This document shows, one piece after another, positions 1 through 7,684 of a stretch of DNA of 12,447 nucleotides. A program made the position numbers and the translations under genes. The notes under the pieces are model-generated. The model was not told the origin of the DNA. It was given only the letters and a program-made list of their open reading frames with translations, and did not search any database. Source of the stretch: Clostridia bacterium (GTDB taxonomy: Bacteria; Bacillota; Clostridia; Oscillospirales; Acutalibacteraceae); assembly GCA_024689165.1 (NCBI GenBank), contig JAILDS010000055.1, positions 1 through 12,447 of the forward strand. Direction: 5' to 3'. Positions within the stretch are counted from its first letter, which is position 1. Each line of letters begins with the position of its first letter.

Positions 1-1295
1 GCGCTGACGTCGATGCCGATGAAGGAGTTGACCCAGTCCGGCGTGAAGTCGATGACGGTCTGCTTCTTCGGGGCGGGGTAGACGTCGATCGCGCCGGAGA
101 CCACGTCGCCCGCGTCGAGCAGCTCGACGAGCTCCAGCGCGCGGGTGAGGCAGGTCATGCAGGCATCGGAGTCGAGCCCTTTTTCATACCTCGAGGAGGC
201 TTCCGTCCTCATGCCGAGCTTTTTCGCGGTTTTTCTGACGCTGACGCCGTTGAAGCAGGCGGACTCGAACACGAGCGTGGTCGTGTCGGGCATGATGCCG
301 CTGTACTCGCCGCCCATGACGCCTGCCACCGCGACCGGCTTGTTCGCGTCGGCGATGACGAGCATTTCGGGCGAAAGCTCCCTTTTCTGGCCGTCGAGCG
401 TGGTGATGGACTCGCCCTCCCGGGCGTTCCTGACGATGATCGAATCGCCGTCGATATACCTTTTGTCGAAGGCGTGCATCGGCTGCCCGTACTCGAGCAT
501 GACGAAGTTCGTGATGTCGACTATGTTGTTTATGGGCCTTACGCCGCTTGCCCTCAGCCGCTCGCGCAGCCACCTCGGGCTCGGCGCAACGCGCACGTTC
601 TCGACCACGGCGCCGGCGTAGCGGTAGCACAGGCCGGGGTTGTCTATCCGGACCGACAGCATGCCACCGACGTCGCCGTGAGTTTTGCCGACCGCGGGCT
701 TTTTGAGCGCGAACGGAAGTCCGAAGGTCGCGGCGGCTTCCCTCGCGAGCCCCGTGACGCACAGGCAGTCGGGGCGGTTGGGCGTGATCTCGAAATCTAT
801 GAGCAGGTCGTTGAGCCCTATCGCCTCGCGGATATCGAGACCGACCGTCTTGTCGCAGTCGTCGCCGAGGATGAAGATCCCGTCGTCGGTCGCGTACGGG
901 AAATCGTGCTCCGCGTTCAGGCCCAGCTCCGGCAGCGAGCACAGCATGCCGTCGCTCCTCACGCCGCGAAGCTCGCCGGAGACGATGTGCTTCCCGCCGA
1001 CGTATGAGTCGTTGAGCGCGGCGGGGACGAAGTCGCCCTCGCGCACGTTCTGGGCGCCGGTGACGATCTGCACGGGCTCGCCCGCGCCGACGTCGACCTG
1101 ACAGACCCACATGTGGTCGGAGTTTTCGTGACGGACTATCGACAGGACCCTGCCGACGACGACGTTGCTGACGCCCTCGCCCTCGTAACGGAAGGATTCC
1201 ACCTTGGAACCGGAACGGGTCAGCCCCTCGCAGAGCTCTCTCGGGGGCAGGTCAACGCCGCAGTAATCCCTGAGCCATCTGTATGATAAAAGCAT
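1..1295 (-). CDS. pheT: Phenylalanine--tRNA ligase beta subunit, partial (C-terminus beyond window)
   Basis: Beta subunit of the cytoplasmic (alphabeta)2 phenylalanyl-tRNA synthetase. It binds tRNA-Phe and hydrolyses mischarged Tyr-tRNA, while PheS carries the aminoacylation site. Reading the minus strand from ATG at 1295 gives an unbroken frame of 431 codons to the window edge; the family is usually about 800 residues, so roughly the N-terminal half is here. It begins MLLSYRWLRDY, followed by a tRNA-binding OB-fold-like segment (about residues 40-150, with GAQNVREGD and GELRGVRSDGMLCS) and a B3/B4 editing region (ITPNRPDCL, RPINNIVDITNFVM, GQPMHAFD, GVMGGEYSG, RTEASSRYEKG). A GAGGAGG ribosome site lies 8 nt before the start. 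The start is 15 bp after the pheS stop, so the two are co-transcribed and probably translationally coupled. Nothing is broken in the visible part. Confidence 0.97.
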   Translation of the reverse strand, partial: MLLSYRWLRDYCGVDLPPRELCEGLTRSGSKVESFRYEGEGVSNVVVGRVLSIVRHENSDHMWVCQVDVGAGEPVQIVTGAQNVREGDFVPAALNDSYVGGKHIVSGELRGVRSDGMLCSLPELGLNAEHDFPYATDDGIFILGDDCDKTVGLDIREAIGLNDLLIDFEITPNRPDCLCVTGLAREAAATFGLPFALKKPAVGKTHGDVGGMLSVRIDNPGLCYRYAGAVVENVRVAPSPRWLRERLRASGVRPINNIVDITNFVMLEYGQPMHAFDKRYIDGDSIIVRNAREGESITTLDGQKRELSPEMLVIADANKPVAVAGVMGGEYSGIMPDTTTLVFESACFNGVSVRKTAKKLGMRTEASSRYEKGLDSDACMTCLTRALELVELLDAGDVVSGAIDVYPAPKKQTVIDFTPDWVNSFIGIDVS

Positions 1296-1310
1296 AGCGT
1301 CGCCCTCCTC

Positions 1311-2333
1311 TCAGAACTGCTCTATGAAACGCATGTCGTTTTCATAGAACAGGCGCATGTCGTCTATCCTGTATTTGAACTCGACGAGCCGCTCAAGCCC
1401 CATGCCGAAGGCGTAGCCGCTGTAGACCTCGGGGTCGATGCCGCCGTTCTCAAGTACCTTCGGGTGGACCATGCCCGCGCCGAGGATCTCAATCCAGCCC
1501 TCGTTCTTGCACATCGGGCAGCCCTTGCCGTGGCATTTGAAGCAGGATACGTCGACCTCGCAGGACGGCTCCGTGAACGGGAAGTGGTGCGGCCTGAGCC
1601 TTATGCGGGTGTCCTCCCCGTAGAGCGCCTTGGCGATGGAGACGAGGTTGCCCTTCAGGTCGCCCATGGTGATGCCCCTGTCGACCACGAGACCTTCGAT
1701 CTGGTGGAAAAGCGGGGAATGGGTCGCGTCGACCTCGTCGGAACGGAAGACCCTGCCCGGAGAGATTATGCGTATGGGCGGCTTCTGTTTTTCCATCACG
1801 CGGATCTGGACGGGAGAGGTCTGGGTGCGAAGGAGCATCTTTTCGGTGATGTAAAAGGTGTCCTGCGTGTCGCGGGCGGGATGCCCCTCCGGGATGTTGA
1901 GGGCCTGGAAATTGTAGTAATCCCATTCGACCTCGGGACCGGAAGCGATCCTGAAGCCCATGCCGACGAAGATGTCCTCGACCTCCTCAAGAACGATGCT
2001 CAGCGGATGCCGGTGGCCGAGACGGCGTTTTTTGCCCGGAACGGTCACGTCGACCGTCTCAAGCTCAAGCTTCGCCGCCAGAGCCGCTTCCTGAAGGGAT
2101 TTTTCCTTTTCGGCGATCAGCCCTTCTATCTGAGAGCGTATCTCGTTGGCAAGCTGGCCCACGACGGGCCTTTCCTCGGCGGAAAGACCGCCCATCTGCT
2201 TGAGTATCTGCGTGATCTCGCCCTTCTTGCCGAGAAACCTCACGCGCGCCGCGTCAAGCGCGGCGGCAGCGTCCGTTTTGCCGATAGCCTCGGCCGCCGA
2301 AGCCCGTATCGCTTCAAGCTCGTCTCTTATCAT
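1311..2333 (-). CDS. pheS: Phenylalanine--tRNA ligase alpha subunit
   Basis: Catalytic alpha subunit of phenylalanyl-tRNA synthetase, charging tRNA-Phe with phenylalanine using ATP. The product is 340 residues, the normal family length. It has an N-terminal coiled coil (about 1-90), class II motif 2 with RVFRSDEVDATHSPLFHQIEG (FHQIEG at 209-214), a four-cysteine knuckle (C264, C267, C272, C275) seen in many bacterial PheS, and motif 3 GMGLERL near the C-terminus. An in-frame ATG exists 14 codons upstream at 2375. I chose 2333 because the product then starts MIRDELEAIRA as homologues do, a GGGAGG site sits 10 nt upstream, and the upstream ATG lies at or before the predicted -10 box. pheT follows 15 bp downstream. 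No T-box leader is visible. Confidence 0.97.
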   Translation of the reverse strand: MIRDELEAIRASAAEAIGKTDAAAALDAARVRFLGKKGEITQILKQMGGLSAEERPVVGQLANEIRSQIEGLIAEKEKSLQEAALAAKLELETVDVTVPGKKRRLGHRHPLSIVLEEVEDIFVGMGFRIASGPEVEWDYYNFQALNIPEGHPARDTQDTFYITEKMLLRTQTSPVQIRVMEKQKPPIRIISPGRVFRSDEVDATHSPLFHQIEGLVVDRGITMGDLKGNLVSIAKALYGEDTRIRLRPHHFPFTEPSCEVDVSCFKCHGKGCPMCKNEGWIEILGAGMVHPKVLENGGIDPEVYSGYAFGMGLERLVEFKYRIDDMRLFYENDMRFIEQF

Positions 2334-2365
2334 AAGTTCGGCGCCTCCCGAAAAATATATGTTTG

Positions 2366-2394
2366 ATTTTAACATATCGCGGAGCGCAATGCAA
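2366..2394 (-). promoter_or_regulatory. Sigma-A-type promoter for pheST
   Basis: On the minus strand a TTGCAT -35 box (2389-2394) is followed by a 17-bp spacer and TAAAAT (2366-2371), with an extended TGt just before the -10 box. Transcription would start near 2359, leaving a leader of about 26 nt before the pheS ATG at 2333. That is too short for a T-box riboswitch. The spacing and extended -10 make this a strong sequence match, but it is not experimentally shown. Confidence 0.75.
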
Positions 2395-2446
2395 GAGAAA
2401 ATAAGGGCAATTCCGCAAGGTGTGTGCGTTATCGCCTAAGAATAGC

Positions 2447-2475
2447 TTGCAAAAGTCCGCGGCAGAGAGTATAAT
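2447..2475 (+). promoter_or_regulatory. Sigma-A-type promoter for the tldD-tldE-lon-ygiQ-holA-rnmV run
   Basis: TTGCAA (2447-2452), a 17-bp spacer and a perfect TATAAT (2470-2475) on the plus strand. The start would be near 2482, giving a GC-rich leader of about 86 nt before tldD. That leader contains a small hairpin (CCGGG 2504-2508 with CCCGG 2514-2518). The -35 box is 52 bp from the divergent pheS -35 box, so the two promoters are back to back. No CIRCE or similar heat-shock operator is seen, although lon lies downstream. Confidence 0.78.
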
Positions 2476-2567
2476 CGATAATCAGCGGGTTTTTCAGCTT
2501 CTGCCGGGTCCTTCCCGGGCGCGGCGCGGAAAAACGGCCCGCGAACATAGCTTTTCAGAGGTCTGTC

Positions 2568-3953
2568 ATGGATATTTCCCTTCTTGACAAATACGACGCG
2601 TCCCTGCCGGATGAGACGGTGCTTCGCGTCCAGAAGTCCTATTCGCGCCGTGTGGTCCTTCTGTGCGGCGACCCCGTCGGCAACTCCTCGTCCGTCGCCG
2701 GAGGCGTCTGCGCCCGTACCTACAGAAAGGGCGTATACGGCTTTGCTTCTCTGCCCGAATACACGGACGCGGCGATCGGCACCGTTCTGGCGCGCGCTTC
2801 GGAGAACGCGGCCTTCCTCGGGAGCAGGGCCGGCAAAAAAGACGCACCGCTCCCCGCGGATTTTTTCAGAGGGAGTCTCAGTCCCCGCCCCTTCGTCCCC
2901 GTCCCACAGGGAACGATCATGGACTTTGCGCGGGCGATCGACGGCTACATCGCCGAAAAATACCCCTCGCTCGCCTCGCGCACAGTGGCCTGCCGCAGCG
3001 ACTGCCGCGACAAGCTGCTCACCGTCGGAGCGGGCGTCTGCCATCAGACCATGCCGCGGTCTTACCTCATAATCTCGCTCAGCGCGCAGGCGGCGGACGG
3101 CAGCGGCACCGTCGACGTTTTTGAAGTCCTCGGCGGCGGAGAAGGGTATTTTACCGACTATTACACGGAACCGTCCGACTGGTTCGGGCGTATCGACGCG
3201 ATCTACGAGGAGCTGATGAAAAAGGCGGAGGGCGTGTTCCCGGACGCCGGGATGTGCGACTGCGTCATAGACTCCGAGCTCGCGGGGATGCTCGCCCACG
3301 AGGCCGTCGGGCATACGACGGAGGCCGATCTCGTGCTTGCCGGTTCCGTCGCCGCGGGCAGGCTCGGGCAGCAGGTCGCGAGTGAGAAGATAAGCCTCAC
3401 GGACTTTGCTTACGAGGCCTTCGGCGAAAAAGCCCCGCTGCCCGTATACGTTGACGACGAGGGCACGGCAGCAAGCGACGTGCCCATCATCACGAACGGC
3501 ATACTTACGGGCTACATGACCAGCCGCGAGACCTCGACGCACTTTGACGGCATGCCCGTGCGCGGCAACGCGAGGGCGTTTGCCTACTCCGACGAGCCTC
3601 TCGTCAGGATGCGCAACACCTGCATACATCCCGGTACGGACAAGCTCGAGGACATGATCGCCTCCATCGACAAGGGCTACTACCTTCTCGACAGCGGCAA
3701 CGGCCAGGCCGACACGACCGGAGAGTTCATGTTCGGCATCACTCGCGGCTATGAGATAGTCGGCGGAAAGCTCGGACGCGCCCTGAGGGACACGACCATC
3801 AGCGGAGTTGCGTTCGACATGCTCAAAACGGTCGATATGGTCGGCGATACCGTCGCGTGGTCGTCTTCCGGCTACTGCGGCAAAAAACAGCCCATGCCCG
3901 TGTCGATGGGCGGTCCCGCCATCAAGGGCAGGGTCAACATCGGCGGGCGATGA
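2568..3953 (+). CDS. tldD: TldD metalloprotease subunit (TldD/PmbA family)
   Basis: Zinc metallopeptidase subunit that pairs with TldE/PmbA. In E. coli the TldD-TldE heterodimer degrades unfolded peptides, trims the microcin B17 leader and acts on the antitoxin CcdA (established knowledge). The product is 461 residues, near the family norm. The zinc motif HExxxH is present as HEAVGH (H244, E245, H248). The likely third ligand is C437 in the C-terminal GYCGKKQPMPVSMGG segment. There is no signal peptide or membrane segment, so it should be cytoplasmic. The ribosome site is a moderate AGAGG about 6 nt before the ATG. It is first in a tight operon, with tldE 43 bp downstream. Both the zinc motif and the partner gene are present, which supports an active heterodimer. 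Its natural substrate here is not evident, because no peptide precursor gene lies alongside. Confidence 0.95.
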   Translation: MDISLLDKYDASLPDETVLRVQKSYSRRVVLLCGDPVGNSSSVAGGVCARTYRKGVYGFASLPEYTDAAIGTVLARASENAAFLGSRAGKKDAPLPADFFRGSLSPRPFVPVPQGTIMDFARAIDGYIAEKYPSLASRTVACRSDCRDKLLTVGAGVCHQTMPRSYLIISLSAQAADGSGTVDVFEVLGGGEGYFTDYYTEPSDWFGRIDAIYEELMKKAEGVFPDAGMCDCVIDSELAGMLAHEAVGHTTEADLVLAGSVAAGRLGQQVASEKISLTDFAYEAFGEKAPLPVYVDDEGTAASDVPIITNGILTGYMTSRETSTHFDGMPVRGNARAFAYSDEPLVRMRNTCIHPGTDKLEDMIASIDKGYYLLDSGNGQADTTGEFMFGITRGYEIVGGKLGRALRDTTISGVAFDMLKTVDMVGDTVAWSSSGYCGKKQPMPVSMGGPAIKGRVNIGGR

Positions 3954-3996
3954 GCGCCGTACCCGGATCGCGCCCGTTTTACCGAAAGGACATCAT

Positions 3997-5295
3997 ATGG
4001 ATATCAATGAACTGAAAAAGATCGCCGCCGACTGCCTCGACAGGCTCGTCGCGGCGGGGGCGGACGAGGCGAAATGCCTCGTTTGCTCGGGTTACAGCCA
4101 TGAGCTCAACGCCGAGAACAACGAGTGGAGCCTGATGAGGACCTGCTTCCGCGAGGCGGTGACCCTTACGGCCCACATCGGCAAAAAACGCGGAACAGCT
4201 TCGCTGAACTCCTTCGACCCCGAGGCGATAGAGGAAGGCGTCCGGGAGTGTATCGAAGCCGCCGGGAACGCCGACGGGGACGAGGGCAACGTGCTTGCCG
4301 AAAAGACCGAAAACCGGGACTTCTCGGGCGGCGCGAAGGAGCCTGATATGGACCGCTTCTTCGACCGTCTGCGCGAGTATATCGACGACGTCAGGAAAGG
4401 CAGGGAGCAGCTCAATATCGAGAGCCTCACCGCCGAATACTCGTTCTCAAGGGGCGTTCTTGCCAACACCAAGGGCGTTTGCCAGAGCGAGGAGAACGGC
4501 GAATACTCCTTCGGCATCATGTATTCCGCCCACGACGGCGACAGGACGACATCCTTCAACTCCGTCGGCGCCCGGACCGACACCCTCGACCGCCCGTTCA
4601 TAGAATACGCCGACCAGAAAAGGATGCTCGACGCCTGCATAGAAGAGCTCGACGCCCGTCCGGTCGAAGAAAAGTTCGTCGGCACGGCGGTGTTCATGCC
4701 GTCCTGCGCGGAGGAATTCATAGACACCGCCGCGGGGCTGTTCGCCTCGACCGGCTGCCTGGTGGACAAGACCTCCGTCTGGCTCGAAAAGCTCGGCGAA
4801 AAGGTTGCCTCCGACGCGCTGACCGTCGCCTTCGACCCCTTCGACTCCCGCGTCGTCTGCGGCGAGCGCTTTACGGACGACGGCTATCTGTCCGAACCCT
4901 TCAGCTTTATAGAGAACGGCGTTCTGAAGCAGTTCCTCGTCGGGCTGTACGGGGCTGAAAAGACGGGCTTCGGCCGCGCCCCGAACTCCAGCGGATCGAT
5001 GATCATCACGCCCGGTGAAAAGAGCCTTGACGAGATCGTCGCCGGTATAGACAAGGGCATACTCGTCGGCAGGTTCTCCGGCGGCGCGCCCGCCCAGAAC
5101 GGGGACTTTTCCGGCGTTGCGAAGAACAGCTTCCTCATTTCCGGCGGCAGGCTCGCCGGAGCGGTGACGGAAACCATGATAAGCGGCAATATCGCCGAAA
5201 TGCTGATGAACATAACGGATATAAGCAGAGAGACCGTCTGCGACGGAGGCTCCGTCATCCCCTACGTAGCGGTGAGCGGGATAACGGTCAGCTGA
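3997..5295 (+). CDS. tldE: TldE/PmbA protease subunit, metal-site-free partner of TldD
   Basis: Non-catalytic partner of TldD. In the characterised complex it forms the heterodimer and helps enclose the peptide-binding chamber. The product is 432 residues (E. coli PmbA is about 450), beginning MDINELKKIAADCLD. It carries the family layout: an N-terminal alpha/beta part, FDPFDSRVVCGERFTDDG in the middle, a GxAxNSFLISGG-type segment, and an ending GGSVIPYVAVSGI. The HExxxH motif is absent, as expected for TldE. The frame is open upstream to 3808 inside tldD, but I set the start at 3997 because an AAGGA site lies 6 nt before it and the upstream part has no family similarity. It sits 43 bp after tldD and 28 bp before lon. 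Confidence 0.93.
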   Translation: MDINELKKIAADCLDRLVAAGADEAKCLVCSGYSHELNAENNEWSLMRTCFREAVTLTAHIGKKRGTASLNSFDPEAIEEGVRECIEAAGNADGDEGNVLAEKTENRDFSGGAKEPDMDRFFDRLREYIDDVRKGREQLNIESLTAEYSFSRGVLANTKGVCQSEENGEYSFGIMYSAHDGDRTTSFNSVGARTDTLDRPFIEYADQKRMLDACIEELDARPVEEKFVGTAVFMPSCAEEFIDTAAGLFASTGCLVDKTSVWLEKLGEKVASDALTVAFDPFDSRVVCGERFTDDGYLSEPFSFIENGVLKQFLVGLYGAEKTGFGRAPNSSGSMIITPGEKSLDEIVAGIDKGILVGRFSGGAPAQNGDFSGVAKNSFLISGGRLAGAVTETMISGNIAEMLMNITDISRETVCDGGSVIPYVAVSGITVS

Positions 5296-5323
5296 AGACT
5301 GCGGCGGTCCGCCTACAGGAAAA

Positions 5324-7654
5324 ATGAGAAAAAAATACGACGACGCCTTTACGGCGCAGGATCATAATACTTTCAGAGCGTTGACGTTCAAAGAGTTCGC
5401 CGTTTTCCCGGGGATGGCGGCTCACTTCGACCTTTCGATGAAGCGCGACCTTGCCGCCGCGCGCGCCTGCATGCGTACGGGCGACATGCTTGTGGTCATC
5501 CCCCCTCCCGAGGAGGCCCCGCTCCCGCGGATGGCGACTATGTGCAGGGTGTGCCAGCTGCTCAAAACCGACCGCGAGTCCGACAGGACCCGCGTCGTGG
5601 TGGAGGGCGTCAGGCGGGTCTGCGTCACCGCCGTGCTCAAGACCGCGCCGGTTCTCACGGTGCTCACCTCGGAGCTGCCCGAACTGCCCTCGCGCTTCCT
5701 GACCGAGGAGGTCGAGGCCTACGCTTCTCAGGCCAAAAAGCTGCTCGGCGCGCTGAGGTACCGCATGCAGATGCCGCCCGCCGCCGTCGAGGAGGCGTTC
5801 AGTCTTAAAAAAAGCGGCGACGCGGGCGAGCTTGCGGACGCGATAGCCGTCGTGGCGCCCTTCGACAACGCTCAGAAGCTCGAGCTATACCCGATAGAGG
5901 ACGGCTGCGACCGGCTCGAGAGGGTCGTCGACGCGCTGCAGCACGAGCTGGCGGTCAGCCTGTTCGAGGACGAGCTCGAAAAACGCGTGTCCCAGCGTAT
6001 GGACTCCGCCCAGCGCGAGGCTTTTATGCGCGAGGAGCTCGCATTCCTGCAGGAGGAGCTTTCCGAGGGCGATCCCGGCGACGAGATCGACGAGCTCGAA
6101 AAGAAGCTGTCCGGGCTGAAGCTGCCCCCCGATATCAGGGAGCGGCTCGAAAAGGAGCTGCGGCGCTTCCGCAAAATGCCGCCCTACACGCCCGACTCCA
6201 ACGTCCAGCTCAACTGGCTCGAGCGCTGTCTTGAGCTGCCGTGGAACAAGTCGACGAAGGACAGGCTCTCGATCGATAGGGCGCGCAAGATCCTCGACCG
6301 CGACCACTACGGGCTCGAAAAGGTCAAGGAACGCATGATAGAGCTGCTTGCCGCCAGAGCCGTCTCGCCCGAGCTCAAGGGCCAGATAATCTGCCTTGTC
6401 GGGCCTCCCGGCGTCGGCAAGACGTCGATAGCCCGTTCGATAGCGACCGCTACGAACCGCAAATACGCCCGCATCTCTCTGGGCGGCATACGCGACGAGG
6501 CCGAGATCCGCGGGCACAGGCGCACTTATATAGGCGCCGTGCCGGGCAGGATCATGGCGGCGATCGCCCAGACCGGCGTGAACAACCCGCTCATACTTCT
6601 CGACGAGGTGGACAAGCTCTCCTCGGACGTCCGCGGCGACCCGTCCTCCGCACTGCTGGAGGTGCTCGACTCGGAGCAGAACTTCTCTTTCGTCGACCAT
6701 TACATAGACCTGCCCTTCGACCTTTCGAACGTCCTGTTCATAACCACAGCCAACGACGCGTCGATGATACCGTCCGCGCTGTACGACCGCATGGACGTGG
6801 TGGAGCTGTCGAGCTATACGGAGAACGAAAAATTCAACATAGCAAAAAGGCACCTCGTGCCCAAGCAGCTCAAAAGACACAATCTGACCCCGTCGCAGAT
6901 CAGGATAAGCCCCGCCGCGCTGCGCCTTTTGATACGCCGCTATACCCGCGAGGCCGGCGTCAGGGAGCTTGAGCGTTACATCGCCCGCCTCTGCAGGCTC
7001 GAGGCGGTGAGGATCTCCGACGGTATAGGCGACAGGCTCGACGTGACCGAGGAGAAGCTCGCCGAGCTGCTCGGTCCCGCAAAATACAAGGACGACGACA
7101 TCAGCCGCGAGGACGAGATAGGCCTTGTCAACGGGCTCGCGTGGACGAGCGCCGGGGGCGAGCTGCTCCAGGTCGAGGCCGCCGTGCTCGAGGGCTCGGG
7201 CAAGGTCAAGCTGACCGGCTCCCTGGGCGACGTGATGAAGGAGTCCTGCGAGGCGGCGATAAGCTATATCCGTTCGCGTTCGGACGTTCTCGGCATCGAG
7301 CCGGATTTTTACAAGAAAAAAGATATCCACCTGCATTTCCCGGAGGGCGCTGTGCCGAAGGACGGCCCCTCCGCCGGCATCACTGTGACCACCGCCCTGG
7401 TCTCCGCCCTTACGGGAAGGGCCGTCAGGGGCGACGTCGCCATGACCGGCGAGATAACGCTACGGGGCAGGGTGCTGCCCATAGGCGGGCTCAAGGAAAA
7501 GTCGATGGCCGCGTACCGGGAGGGGCTCAAGACGGTCATAATCCCCGGCGCGAACGTCCCCGATCTTGAAAACGTGGACAAAGAGGTAAAGAATTCGCTG
7601 CGTTTCGTTCCCGTCAAAAACGAGGACGAGGTGCTCGGCCTCGCGCTGGAATAG
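5324..7654 (+). CDS. lon: ATP-dependent endopeptidase Lon
   Basis: Hexameric cytoplasmic AAA+ serine protease that unfolds and degrades damaged and regulatory proteins. The product is 776 residues, standard for LonA. The order is an N-terminal substrate-binding domain (about 17-200), a coiled coil with QREAFMREELAFLQEEL, an AAA+ module with Walker A GPPGVGKT (360-367) and Walker B LLDEVDK (D427, E428), and a protease domain with a Ser-Lys dyad: S683 in PKDGPSAGIT and K726 in GGLKEK. All catalytic residues are present. The extreme N-terminus (FRALTFKEFAVFPG) departs from the usual LPLRD-type start but keeps the VFPG turn. The ribosome site is AGGA only 3 nt before ATG, which is short, so translation may depend on coupling to tldE 28 bp upstream. 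No separate promoter or heat-shock operator is seen. Confidence 0.97.
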   Translation: MRKKYDDAFTAQDHNTFRALTFKEFAVFPGMAAHFDLSMKRDLAAARACMRTGDMLVVIPPPEEAPLPRMATMCRVCQLLKTDRESDRTRVVVEGVRRVCVTAVLKTAPVLTVLTSELPELPSRFLTEEVEAYASQAKKLLGALRYRMQMPPAAVEEAFSLKKSGDAGELADAIAVVAPFDNAQKLELYPIEDGCDRLERVVDALQHELAVSLFEDELEKRVSQRMDSAQREAFMREELAFLQEELSEGDPGDEIDELEKKLSGLKLPPDIRERLEKELRRFRKMPPYTPDSNVQLNWLERCLELPWNKSTKDRLSIDRARKILDRDHYGLEKVKERMIELLAARAVSPELKGQIICLVGPPGVGKTSIARSIATATNRKYARISLGGIRDEAEIRGHRRTYIGAVPGRIMAAIAQTGVNNPLILLDEVDKLSSDVRGDPSSALLEVLDSEQNFSFVDHYIDLPFDLSNVLFITTANDASMIPSALYDRMDVVELSSYTENEKFNIAKRHLVPKQLKRHNLTPSQIRISPAALRLLIRRYTREAGVRELERYIARLCRLEAVRISDGIGDRLDVTEEKLAELLGPAKYKDDDISREDEIGLVNGLAWTSAGGELLQVEAAVLEGSGKVKLTGSLGDVMKESCEAAISYIRSRSDVLGIEPDFYKKKDIHLHFPEGAVPKDGPSAGITVTTALVSALTGRAVRGDVAMTGEITLRGRVLPIGGLKEKSMAAYREGLKTVIIPGANVPDLENVDKEVKNSLRFVPVKNEDEVLGLALE

Positions 7655-7684
7655 ACATAAGAAAAAGACAGGGGGCTCCCCGCG

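Noticed and set aside
184..1110. 308-codon minus-strand frame
   Set aside because: Low-complexity R/A/G-rich translation in a shifted frame of pheT, which reads cleanly from 1295 in another frame.
2436..3629. 397-codon minus-strand frame opposite tldD
   Set aside because: Antisense shadow of a GC-rich gene; no recognisable domain, while tldD on the plus strand has its zinc motif.
3808..3996. Upstream extension of tldE inside tldD
   Set aside because: The extension is an out-of-frame reading of tldD; the ribosome site and family N-terminus support 3997.
5885..7336. 483-codon minus-strand frame opposite lon
   Set aside because: Open only because of high GC and codon bias; it lies over the conserved AAA+ and protease domains of lon.
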